DNA of 64,000 bases from Arhodomonas sp051195215. GTDB lineage: Bacteria > Pseudomonadota > Gammaproteobacteria > Nitrococcales > Nitrococcaceae. Below the pieces are notes generated by a model that was not told where the DNA came from, did not search any database, and saw nothing but the letters and a program-made list of their open reading frames with translations. The stretch covers positions 1 to 64,000 of the forward strand of contig NZ_JBNAZM010000020.1 in assembly GCF_051195215.1 (NCBI RefSeq), read 5' to 3'. Below, piece after piece: positions 26,261-33,865 of this stretch. Numbering within the stretch: the first letter of the stretch is position 1; each line of letters begins with the position of its first letter. The translations under genes and the position numbers were made by a program.

Positions 26261-26920
26261 TTATGGGAAGCGCCTGGCAACCGCCGTCTCCGCTGCGTCA
26301 TTCACTGGCCGCGCGATGAGGCCGTCGCGGCCGATGCTGACGCGGTAGCGGGCGCCGTCGGAGAGGGGGAGGTAGGTGGCGCTGCCGTAGCGGGCGTCGG
26401 CCAGGGGGAAGTACCTCAGGAGACCGGCTCCGACGGTCTCCAGCGGGCGCAGCGACGGTGCCGTCAGGTCATGGACGCTGGCCGGTTCCCGGCGGGCACG
26501 TTCGGTGTCGCGATAGCGCCCGGCGAGTCGTTCCAGGCGGTAGCGGGTATCGAGCCCCAGGAGCTCCCCGGTGCTGCGCCAGCGCAGCACCCTCGCTTCC
26601 AGGCGCCAGTCGTCGCCCCGGAGGGGGTAGCTGGCCGGTTCGGTCGCGTCGGCTCGGGTGAGGGTGACGCGATAGCGGTCACCGTCGACATGGGCCACGG
26701 CGAGCTCGGCGACGGTTTCCTCGGCGGTGAGACGGTGCCAGGTGTAGAGATGGGCGGCCACCAGTGCGAGCGCCACGAGCGGTGCCAGAAGCACGAGGGT
26801 GCTGCCCGCGCGCAGCGTTGCCGCAGCGGGCTGCCGGCGCCGCAGACAGCGAACGCAGGTCGTTGCCTGCCAGACTGCCGCCAGGGCCAGTGCCGCGGCG
26901 ATCCACGCGATCGTGCTCAT
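26261..26920 (-). CDS. Membrane protein of unknown function
   Basis: A 219-residue protein with two N-terminal hydrophobic segments (about residues 3-20 and 40-62) around a short cysteine-containing basic loop CVRCLRRRQ, and a soluble C-terminal part that should lie in the periplasm. The soluble part is rich in Arg and acidic residues and contains WRLEARVLRWRSTGELLGLD and YRLERLAGRYRD. Similar proteins are annotated as hypothetical, sometimes as cation/multidrug efflux pump, without evidence of transport. The start overlaps the gspB stop by four bases, so it belongs to the gspA-gspB operon. Confidence 0.75.
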   Translation of the reverse strand: MSTIAWIAAALALAAVWQATTCVRCLRRRQPAAATLRAGSTLVLLAPLVALALVAAHLYTWHRLTAEETVAELAVAHVDGDRYRVTLTRADATEPASYPLRGDDWRLEARVLRWRSTGELLGLDTRYRLERLAGRYRDTERARREPASVHDLTAPSLRPLETVGAGLLRYFPLADARYGSATYLPLSDGARYRVSIGRDGLIARPVNDAAETAVARRFP

Positions 26921-27639
26921 CCGCGGGGCCCGCCCCCCACCGGTATGTGAAACTGGCGCTCCCGCCAGGCGAGCACGACCCCGTCCGGGGTTATACGCTC
27001 GATCCTCGGCCCGGCCGCCAGCGTTTCCCCCTCGCCGTAGCGGCGCATGTCCACCAGAAGGAAGCGTCGTCCCGGCTCGGCGGCATAGACATGCACGTTG
27101 ATGGTGAATTCCGGTAGCGACTGCCGATACGCTGTGGGCAACGAGGCGTAGGCAGGGGCAGGCTCGGGTACCGGCCCCGGGTCCGACTCCTGCTCGGGCG
27201 CCGGCGGCCGCTCCGGCTCGGGATCCGGCTCGTGTCGGTCTTGGGGTTGCGGGTCGGATGTCGGCGGCGGTTGCGCATCCGGCTGCGATCCGGCGTCAGG
27301 CTGTGCATTCCCGTTCGCCCCGGTATCCGGCTCGCGCCCTGGTTGCGTGGATGAGTCGGCCTCGCCGGCGAGCTGTGCCAGAACCGACGTTTCCTCGTGG
27401 TCTTCGGCCTTGCCGCCGCCGGCCTCGTCGACGGTCGGAGGCGCCGTCTCCGGCGCCCTCATCAGTGATGGTGACAGGTACACGGCGGCGATGGCGGTGG
27501 CGATCAGCACCACCGCTGCGAGCACGACCAGGCGGTACCGGTGCCCGGAGCGGTAGCGTAGCGGGCGTGCAGGCGGGGCGTTGCCCAGCCCGCGGCGTTC
27601 CCGGTCGGAGCGGCGCAGCGCGTCGAGAATGTAGGACAC
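26917..27639 (-). CDS. gspB: Type II secretion assembly protein GspB
   Basis: A 240-residue protein starting with the signature MSYILDALRRSDRERR, which is diagnostic for GspB. One membrane span lies at about residues 36-56, followed by a long Pro/Glu/Asp-rich linker (60-170) and the C-terminal T2SSB domain with LPEFTINVHVYAAEPGRRFLLV, here described as two pieces LPEFTINVHVYA and RRFLLV. With GspA it inserts or positions the GspD secretin in the outer membrane through peptidoglycan. The GTG start lies two bases after the gspA stop. Confidence 0.92.
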   Translation of the reverse strand: MSYILDALRRSDRERRGLGNAPPARPLRYRSGHRYRLVVLAAVVLIATAIAAVYLSPSLMRAPETAPPTVDEAGGGKAEDHEETSVLAQLAGEADSSTQPGREPDTGANGNAQPDAGSQPDAQPPPTSDPQPQDRHEPDPEPERPPAPEQESDPGPVPEPAPAYASLPTAYRQSLPEFTINVHVYAAEPGRRFLLVDMRRYGEGETLAAGPRIERITPDGVVLAWRERQFHIPVGGGPRG

Positions 27640-27640
27640 G

Positions 27641-29158
27641 TCAACGGGCCTCCATGGCGGGGTCGGGACTTTCCAGCAAGTACAGCAGCGTCGCCCGGTC
27701 CAGGCGCCCGTGATCCGGCAACCCGTGGCGTTGCTGGAACGTGCCGAGACGTTCGGCGAGGCGACGGTCGAAATGGTTCTGCAGGTCGGGCGGTGCCTCC
27801 GCGCCCAGGCGGTCGCGCAGCCACCGCACCGCCTCACCCCGATCGCCGACGGTCGCCGGGATGGGGGTGAGCGCCGGTGGGCGCCAGAGCACCATGAAGT
27901 CACCCTGCCACACCGGGGCGAGAACGTCCCGGGAGACCGTGTGCGCAGCCGTGTCGCGGTACAGCCGGGCCTGTCCGGCGGTGACGCCGTCAGCGAGCAC
28001 CATGGTGGTGCTGCCACCGGTGTCGAGCTCGAGCAGCACGGGGCGTCGCAGCCCGGTGAGTGCCTGCCAGTCGCCGCGCAGATGCAGGCAGACGAAACCC
28101 GAACCATCGAGCGCGCTGCAGTCCACGGCGTCACCGTTCGCGGTGGCCGTCGCCACGCCCTGACGATCGGCAAGTGCCGCCACCGCCTCGGCCGGGCGAT
28201 CGTATGAGGCGTTCTCCCGTATGGATGCCAGGGACGTCAGCCATTGGGCGGCGGCGTCGCCGCCCACCGGGCGCAGATACCACAGGCCCGCGGCGGCGAT
28301 CATCACGGCGGTGCCGGCGGCTGCTGCCCACGGCCAGCGTCGCGGGCGGCGGTGCTGGTGATCGAGCTCGCGGGCCGCGCGGCGTACGTGTCGCCACCTG
28401 ACCCGGCGGGCGCCGTCACCATAGGCGCCCAGCAGCGCGCGGTCGGCGACCACGTTCACCAGCCGCGGGATACCGCCGCTCGCGCGATAGAGCGTGCGCA
28501 TGGCCGGCGCGGTGAACAGGTTCTCGTCGCCGCCGGCCATGCGCAGGCGGTGACGGACATAGGCCCGGGCCTCGTCGCGGCTCAACGCCCGCAAGTGGTA
28601 GCGTGCGGTGATGCGTTGTGCGACCTGACGCAGGGCGGGGCGGGCGAGCAAGTCGCGTAGCTCGGGCTGGCCCACCAGCAGAATTTGCAGAAGCTTCTCC
28701 CGGCGGGTCTCCAGGTTGGTCAGCAGGCGTACCTGCTCGATCAGTGCCGAGCCCAGTGTCTGGGCTTCGTCGATGAGCAGCACCGTCGTGCGTCCGCGGG
28801 CATGGGCGGCCAGTAGCCGGCGATTGAGCTGATCCACCAGCGCGTTGCTGTCGGCGCCGTCGGCGGGCGTCTCGCCCAGCTCGCGCAGAATCGCGGCGAC
28901 GAACCCTGCCACCGAGTCCGTCGGGCGGTAGAGCCACGCCGTGTCCACGTCACCGGGCAGGCGCTCCAGCAGTGCTCTGGCGAGCAGGGTCTTGCCCGTG
29001 CCCACTTCGCCGGTGAGCTGAACGAACCCGGTTCGCTCGCGCACGCCGTAGACCAGGTGGGCGAGCGCTTCCCGGTGGCTCGTGCCGAGAAAGAGAAACC
29101 CCGGGTCCGGGGGCAGCGCGAATGGGCGCGTGTGTAGTCCGTAGGCGGCCTCGTACAT
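27641..29158 (-). CDS. gspA: GspA/ExeA-type AAA ATPase with peptidoglycan-binding domain
   Basis: A 505-residue ExeA-like protein. The cytoplasmic AAA domain starts at MYEAAYGLHTRPFALPPDP and carries Walker A GEVGTGKT (residues 50-57) and Walker B VLLIDEAQ. One membrane span (WPWAAAAGTAVMIAAAGLWY, about 270-290) leads to a periplasmic region ending in a PG_binding_1 domain with LRDRLGAEAPPDLQNHFDRR near the C-terminus. GspA-GspB complexes drive secretin assembly in type II secretion. The start was set at MYEAAYG; an upstream in-frame ATG adds 38 low-complexity residues. No gspC-M genes are in the window. Confidence 0.93.
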   Translation of the reverse strand: MYEAAYGLHTRPFALPPDPGFLFLGTSHREALAHLVYGVRERTGFVQLTGEVGTGKTLLARALLERLPGDVDTAWLYRPTDSVAGFVAAILRELGETPADGADSNALVDQLNRRLLAAHARGRTTVLLIDEAQTLGSALIEQVRLLTNLETRREKLLQILLVGQPELRDLLARPALRQVAQRITARYHLRALSRDEARAYVRHRLRMAGGDENLFTAPAMRTLYRASGGIPRLVNVVADRALLGAYGDGARRVRWRHVRRAARELDHQHRRPRRWPWAAAAGTAVMIAAAGLWYLRPVGGDAAAQWLTSLASIRENASYDRPAEAVAALADRQGVATATANGDAVDCSALDGSGFVCLHLRGDWQALTGLRRPVLLELDTGGSTTMVLADGVTAGQARLYRDTAAHTVSRDVLAPVWQGDFMVLWRPPALTPIPATVGDRGEAVRWLRDRLGAEAPPDLQNHFDRRLAERLGTFQQRHGLPDHGRLDRATLLYLLESPDPAMEAR

Positions 29159-29423
29159 GCCGGGTGCCGAGTGCGTTGTCGGGACAGCAGGATACTGCGC
29201 ACGGGCGCCGGCGCAAACCGCCACCGGTGCCGGCGGTGGCCCGGCCGGCGTAGATACGCCGTTGTCGGTCAAGCGCGCTGTGCATGAACGTCGCTGAACA
29301 GTCGCCGCAGCTCGGCGGGCGCACAGCGCTGGCCGACATACCCGTCGCAGAGATGTCGGCTGCCAAGTGCAGCCGACCTACCCGGCTTGAGCCCCAAACA
29401 TGGAAACGAGCCACCCGTAGGGG

Positions 29424-30347
29424 TCAGTCGTTCGTCGGTACCCGAGTCGCCAGATAGAGTCCGGCAAGGATGAGCGCGCCCCCCACTGCATGGTAGGCCG
29501 CCAGCGACTCGCCCAGAAGCAGGAAAGCGAGGCCGGCGGCGAACACCGGTACCAGGTATATGAACATCGCCGCCCTGGATGGTCCCACGCGGGCGACGCC
29601 GTGGTTCCAGAAGGCGTAGGCGAGCAGTCCCGGGAACACGGCGACATACACGAAAGGCAGGGTCAGCGCCGGTGTCAGGTCGAACCCGCCGACCAGTGCC
29701 AGCTCGAGCAGGTAGGCCGGCAGAATGAGTGGCAGCCCGAAGAGAATCTGCGCGGTGAGAAAGCCGGCCGCCGACATGGGCAGCGGACGGCGGCGCAGGA
29801 GCACCGAGAACAGCGCCCACGCACTCACGGCGCCGACCATGATCAGGTCCCCGGGGCGGAACGACAGCGCGAGCAGTGCCGCAAGCCGGCCGCCGGCGAC
29901 GATGGTCACGATGCCAGCGAGCGCGCAGGCGATACCGCCAGCCTGGGCGGGACGTGGTCGGGCGCCGAGTACCGGCCAGGCGAGCAGGGCCACCAGTATC
30001 GGCATGGTGGCGTTGATCAGGGTGAGGTTGAGCGCGGTCGTCGAGTCCGCTGCGAGGTACAGCAGGGTGTTGAACAGGCCCACGCTCAACCCGGCGACCA
30101 GCAGCATCCGGCGCCAGTTCCGGCGTACCACTGGCCAGTCCCGCCGCAGCGGGCCGATGCCCACCGGCAGCACGATCAGCAGCGCCAGTGCCCAGCGCCA
30201 GAACGACAGGGCCACGGGCGGAATGACGTCCACGACGCCGCGTGCGAGCACGGCATTGCCGGCCCAGAACAGCGCGGTGAGCACGAGTCCCGCGTAAGCG
30301 AGGGTGTGGGGGTGTTCCGCGGAGATGGTGTTGTCCGTGGCGGCCAT
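29424..30347 (-). CDS. EamA/DMT family transporter
   Basis: A 307-residue inner-membrane protein with ten hydrophobic helices in two EamA repeats: FWAGNAVLARGVVDVIPPVALSFWRW near the start, given here in part as FWAGNAVLARG, and ALFSVLLRR at the junction of the second repeat. Members export amino acids or other metabolites; the substrate is unknown. The ribosome site AAGGGAAGG lies directly against the end of the TA-flanked element at 30361, so the original upstream region of this gene has been displaced. LysR regulators often control such exporters; the LysR gene on the far side of the element is on the same strand. Confidence 0.9.
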   Translation of the reverse strand: MAATDNTISAEHPHTLAYAGLVLTALFWAGNAVLARGVVDVIPPVALSFWRWALALLIVLPVGIGPLRRDWPVVRRNWRRMLLVAGLSVGLFNTLLYLAADSTTALNLTLINATMPILVALLAWPVLGARPRPAQAGGIACALAGIVTIVAGGRLAALLALSFRPGDLIMVGAVSAWALFSVLLRRRPLPMSAAGFLTAQILFGLPLILPAYLLELALVGGFDLTPALTLPFVYVAVFPGLLAYAFWNHGVARVGPSRAAMFIYLVPVFAAGLAFLLLGESLAAYHAVGGALILAGLYLATRVPTND

Positions 30348-30360
30348 GAGCCTTCCCTTA

Positions 30361-30624
30361 GTGTCCTGAATCAGATTGTCGTTGCAATTCCGAGTGCCCC
30401 GGTCTCGCCAGGGCCAGGCGCGGCGACGAGTCGTAGTGGGGCCTACGGCGAGGCGGCGCGTCACCGCCGCGGCGCGACCGGGGCGCTCCCTTCGGGCGCG
30501 TCATGGCGCCGCTGTCGCCGTGTTGGCGTCGCTCGACGTGGGGGCCGCCACGCCTTCGCACCGCCGCCTGGCCACGGCGGCACCATGACGTGCAGAAATA
30601 CCGCGACTGTCTGATACAGGACAC
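30361..30624. mobile_element. MITE-like element with terminal inverted repeats and TA flanks
   Basis: The left end GTGTCCTGAATCAGA and the right end, read inversely, GTGTCCTGTATCAGA match in 14 of 15 bases and stay similar for about six more. Both ends are bordered by TA (30359-30360 and 30625-30626), the duplication expected for IS630/Tc1-mariner transposition. The 264-bp interior has no convincing gene. The downstream flanking TA plus the first G of the element create the TAG stop of the LysR gene. The transposon family is inferred from the TA only. Confidence 0.65.
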
Positions 30625-31529
30625 TAGAGACGCTGACACAACGTCAGAATGGTCCGCCGCAGCCACTGGCTGGCCGGGTCGGTGTCGGTGCTCGCATGCC
30701 AATACTGGTGTACCGGCGCGTCGTCGAGCGGTACCGGCGGCGGTATCAGGCGCAGGCCGCCGGTGCCGGCGAACGCCCGGGCGGCCCGCCACGGGATGGT
30801 CGTGATCAGATCGGTGGCGGCGACGATGGGCGCGACCGAAAGAAAGCTGGGCACGGTGGCTGTCACCCGGCGGCGCAATTGCTCGGCGGCCAGGGCCTCG
30901 TCGATGCGCCGGGAGAGGTAACGGGTGTGGCTGACGTCCACGTGGTGGAGCTCCGCGAATCGCCGCAGGGTGAGGCGGTCGCGGATTCCCGGGTGGTCGG
31001 CGCGGGCCATGCAGATGAACTGTTCCACCAGCAGCCCCTCGCTGCGGAACTCCCGCTCCAGCTCCGGGCGGTTGCCGATGGCGAGGTCCAGGTCGCCGCT
31101 GCGCAGATCGGTGGCCACGGCGGGCTGGTCGTTGGCGACCACGTCCACCTGCACTGCCGGTGCCACCCGCGCCAGGTGATCGAGCAACCGCGGCAGGATC
31201 ACCGAGTCCCCGTAGTCGCTCATCGCCACGCGAAAGCGGTGCTCGGAATGAGCGTAGTCGAACAGCCACTGCTCAGAGAGGGTGTGGCGGATGAGGGTGA
31301 GGGCCTCGCGGATCGGTTCGGCGAGCTGTCGAGCTCTTGGCGTGGGGGTCATGCCCCGGGCCTGGCGGACGAACAGCGGATCGTGCAGCAGCGCCCGCAG
31401 CCGGTTGAGGGCATTGCTCGTGGCCGGCTGGCTCATGTCCAGGCGCTCGGCGGCGCGGGTGATGCTGCCTTCCTGGAGGATGGCATCGAATACCGCCAGC
31501 AGGTTGAGGTCCACGCCGCGTAAATTCAT
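30624..31529 (-). CDS. LysR family transcriptional regulator
   Basis: A 301-residue LysR-type regulator. The winged helix-turn-helix spans residues 1-65 (VDLNLLAVFDAILQEGSITR, then AAERLDMSQPATSNALNRLR), followed by a substrate-binding domain of the NodD/LeuO-like subgroup. The last five codons end in TAG, of which TA is flanking target sequence and G belongs to the repeat element at 30361. The original C-terminus may therefore have been different by a few residues; overall length is still typical. It probably controls the EamA exporter downstream, now separated by the element. Confidence 0.92.
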   Translation of the reverse strand: MNLRGVDLNLLAVFDAILQEGSITRAAERLDMSQPATSNALNRLRALLHDPLFVRQARGMTPTPRARQLAEPIREALTLIRHTLSEQWLFDYAHSEHRFRVAMSDYGDSVILPRLLDHLARVAPAVQVDVVANDQPAVATDLRSGDLDLAIGNRPELEREFRSEGLLVEQFICMARADHPGIRDRLTLRRFAELHHVDVSHTRYLSRRIDEALAAEQLRRRVTATVPSFLSVAPIVAATDLITTIPWRAARAFAGTGGLRLIPPPVPLDDAPVHQYWHASTDTDPASQWLRRTILTLCQRL

Positions 31530-31610
31530 CTGGTGAATATTACTTATAAGTTAAATGCGTTGCACCGATAGCATGCGAAGCGTAGCTTGAAAATCGGCCT
31601 CTGGCCACGG

Positions 31611-31738
31611 CGAATCGCCTCGAGGGCTCCCCGGCCTGGCGATTCGTCGGTTTCCGTTCCTGATACACCCTTCTGTCTGTTGCGATGCAATCCCCGGCAA
31701 GCAACACCCCCGGCCTCCCCGGCCGGGGGCTTTTTTTT
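31611..31738 (+). ncRNA. Candidate small RNA ending in an orphan terminator
   Basis: No plus-strand gene lies here, yet a strong plus-strand intrinsic terminator is present at 31707-31738. Upstream is a perfect nine-base stem, CGAATCGCC at 31611-31619 with GGCGATTCG at 31638-31646, and a TTGCGATGCAA palindrome at 31680-31690. The 333-bp gap lies between two minus-strand genes, so read-through from a neighbour cannot explain the terminator. A 5' end near 31600 is a guess and no good promoter was found. No known sRNA family was recognised. Confidence 0.4.
31707..31738 (+). terminator. Strong intrinsic terminator with no upstream plus-strand gene
   Basis: CCCCCGGCC at 31707-31715 pairs with GGCCGGGGG at 31721-31729 and is followed by eight T residues at 31731-31738. 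The orientation is plus. Both neighbours (LysR and the peroxiredoxin-glutaredoxin gene) are on the minus strand. Confidence 0.85.
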
Positions 31739-31862
31739 GGTTGAGTGCGTTCCGGGTGACGCAGGCGGGAAACATGCCGCGAGCGGGAAACACGCCGGCG
31801 TGGGACCACGCGGGCACGGGCTCCCTGTCCAGTCGTGCCCGTACCCGCGCGTCGCGGCACGC

Positions 31863-32609
31863 TTACGCGGCGGAGCGCTGCTGCGTGCGCAGGTAGCGCT
31901 CGAGCTCGTCCGCACCGCCGATGTGGTGGCCGCCGATGAACACCTGCGGCGTGGTGTTGCGGCCGGAGACCGCACGCAGCGAACGGCTCGTCACCGGTCG
32001 GGCCAGCTCGATGCTCTCGTAGGCGATACCGGCCTGGTCGAGGAGGTCCTGCGCCCGGGCGCAGTGAGGGCAGCCGCGCCGCGTGAACAGCGTCACCGGC
32101 TCCGGTGGCCTGGCCGCGGCATTGATGTAGTTGAGCATGGTGTCCGCGTCGGAGACCTCGAACGGGTCACCGGGCTTCTCCGGCTCGATGAACTGCTTCT
32201 CGATGACGCCGTCGCGCACCAGCATGCTGTAGCGCCAGGAGCGTTTGCCGAAGCCGAGCTCCGACTTGTCCACGAGCATGCCCATGCCGTCGGTGAATTC
32301 GCCGTTGCCGTCAGGCAGCAGCGTGACGTTCTCCGCCTCCTGATCCTTGCCCCATTCGTTCATCACGAAGGTGTCGTTCACCGACAGGCAGACGATTTCG
32401 TCCACGCCGTTCGCCTTGAGTACGGGCGCCAGCTCGTTGTATCGGGGCAGGTGACTGGCGGAACAGGTCGGTGTATACGCACCGGGCAGCGCGAAAACCA
32501 CGACCGTTCTCGCGGTGAAGATGTCGTCGCTGCTGATGCTCTGCCAGGCATTGTCGCGGCGCACGCGGAACGTGACCTCGGGTACGCGCAGGCCTTCGCG
32601 GTTATCCAT
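31863..32609 (-). CDS. Hybrid peroxiredoxin-glutaredoxin
   Basis: A 248-residue fusion. Residues 1-165 are a Prx5-type peroxiredoxin with the peroxidatic Cys49 in PGAYTPTCS. Residues 170-245 are a glutaredoxin with the active site Cys180-Pro-His-Cys183 (RRGCPHCA) and the TTPQVFIGG substrate loop near 216-224. The hybrid reduces peroxides using glutathione, with the glutaredoxin domain recycling the peroxiredoxin, as known from Haemophilus and Chromatium. An OxyR-like palindrome overlaps the end of dinB upstream. Confidence 0.94.
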   Translation of the reverse strand: MDNREGLRVPEVTFRVRRDNAWQSISSDDIFTARTVVVFALPGAYTPTCSASHLPRYNELAPVLKANGVDEIVCLSVNDTFVMNEWGKDQEAENVTLLPDGNGEFTDGMGMLVDKSELGFGKRSWRYSMLVRDGVIEKQFIEPEKPGDPFEVSDADTMLNYINAAARPPEPVTLFTRRGCPHCARAQDLLDQAGIAYESIELARPVTSRSLRAVSGRNTTPQVFIGGHHIGGADELERYLRTQQRSAA

Positions 32610-32699
32610 GAGATGCCTCCGGTTGTCGATTGTCAGGCGAAAAACGATTGATGGGGAGAATGATGATGCAGCCAGCGCTGTCTGTGAAATGAAACGTTT

Positions 32700-32714
32700 C
32701 TATTCGAACGATAG
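32700..32714 (-). promoter_or_regulatory. OxyR-like palindrome upstream of the peroxiredoxin-glutaredoxin gene
   Basis: The sequence CTAT-N7-ATAG matches the centre of the OxyR tetranucleotide ladder exactly; the outer repeats at ten-base steps match only two of four bases each. It sits 91 bases upstream of the start codon and overlaps the dinB stop. A thiol peroxidase is a plausible OxyR target, but the site is imperfect. Confidence 0.3.
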
Positions 32715-33770
32715 CTGCAGGCTATGTTCAGGGCGGTCGGTGAGTTGGGAGAAGGTGACGCCCAGCAGGCGTACGGCGCGGTGGAGGCTGTGCTGGCGGA
32801 GGCATTCCCGGGCGGCGGCCTGGAGGATATCGGTGTCGTCGCTGGCCTCGGGCAGCGAGAACGAGCGTGTCTGGGTGACGAAGTCGCGATAGCGGATCTT
32901 CACCGTCACCGTCTTTGCCCGCAGGCCGCGCTCGCGCAGCTTCGGTACCAGGCCCCGGATCATTTCCGCAGCCAGCCACGCGAGGCGCCCGCTGGAGCGG
33001 CAGTCGGTCTGGAACGTCGTCTCCCGGCCGATGGATTTACGCCGCCGTCGTGCACCGACGGGACGGTCGTCGTGGCCGTGGGCTCGCGCCTGCAGCGCTT
33101 CGGCGTGGCGGGCCGGAAACAACCGCGCAAGGCGTTCCAGCGGTGCATTGGCCAGCTCGCCGATGGTGGTGATCCCGAGCTCGGCAAGGTGTTCGGCGGT
33201 CCGGGGGCCGACACCATGGAGGGTGCGCACCGTCAGCGGCCATACGCGCGCCGGCACGTCGTCGAGCGTCAGCTCGGTGAGGCCGTCGGGCTTCTCCAGA
33301 TCGGAGGCGATCTTGGCCAGCAGGCGGTTGGGGGCGAAGCCGACCGAGGCGGTGAGCCGGGTGCGCTCGCGGATCGTGTTCTTGAGCGTCCTCGCAAGCT
33401 GTCGAGGGGGCTCGTCGCGGTGACTGACGTCCAGGTAGGCCTCGTCCAGCCCCACTGGTTCGAGCACGCGGGAGACGTCTTCCAGGATGTCGAACACCGC
33501 CATCGAGGCGTCCCGGTAGGCTGGCAGGTCCACCGGCAGGAACACCGCGTGGGGGCAGAGTGCCACGGCACGCCGCAGTGGCATCGCCGAGTGGATGCCG
33601 TACTGGCGTGCTTCATAGGTGGCGGTGGAGACGACGCCGCGGCGATTGGGGTCGCCGCGGCCGCCGACCACCACCGGCTGCCCGGCGAGCTCGGGCCGGC
33701 GTAGCAGCTCCACGGACGCGAAGAAGGCGTCCATGTCCACGTGAAGGATGGTACGTTCGCCGCCGCTCAT
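32700..33770 (-). CDS. dinB: DNA polymerase IV
   Basis: A 356-residue Y-family translesion polymerase. Catalytic acidic residues are Asp12 and Asp14 region in HVDMDAFFASVE (residues 10-21) and Asp109-Glu110 in GLDEAYLDVS. It has the thumb helix-hairpin-helix LHGVGPRTAEHLAELG, a little-finger domain from about 240, and a C-terminal beta-clamp-binding motif in LQLSFE. Length agrees with E. coli Pol IV (351). No LexA box was recognised in the 95 bases upstream. Confidence 0.95.
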   Translation of the reverse strand: MSGGERTILHVDMDAFFASVELLRRPELAGQPVVVGGRGDPNRRGVVSTATYEARQYGIHSAMPLRRAVALCPHAVFLPVDLPAYRDASMAVFDILEDVSRVLEPVGLDEAYLDVSHRDEPPRQLARTLKNTIRERTRLTASVGFAPNRLLAKIASDLEKPDGLTELTLDDVPARVWPLTVRTLHGVGPRTAEHLAELGITTIGELANAPLERLARLFPARHAEALQARAHGHDDRPVGARRRRKSIGRETTFQTDCRSSGRLAWLAAEMIRGLVPKLRERGLRAKTVTVKIRYRDFVTQTRSFSLPEASDDTDILQAAARECLRQHSLHRAVRLLGVTFSQLTDRPEHSLQLSFE

Positions 33771-33865
33771 GGCGGCGCATAGTATCCCTGCTCAGGCGCA
33801 CGCGGTCGAGTGGAGGCCGCCCCGGCGAGCGGCCGGGGGATCGGGCGCGGCCCCCGCGTACCCGG

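Noticed and set aside
29269..29820. Minus-strand frame antisense/out of frame to the EamA gene
   Set aside because: Most of it overlaps the transporter in another frame. Only its last about 40 codons are outside, and they lack a start.
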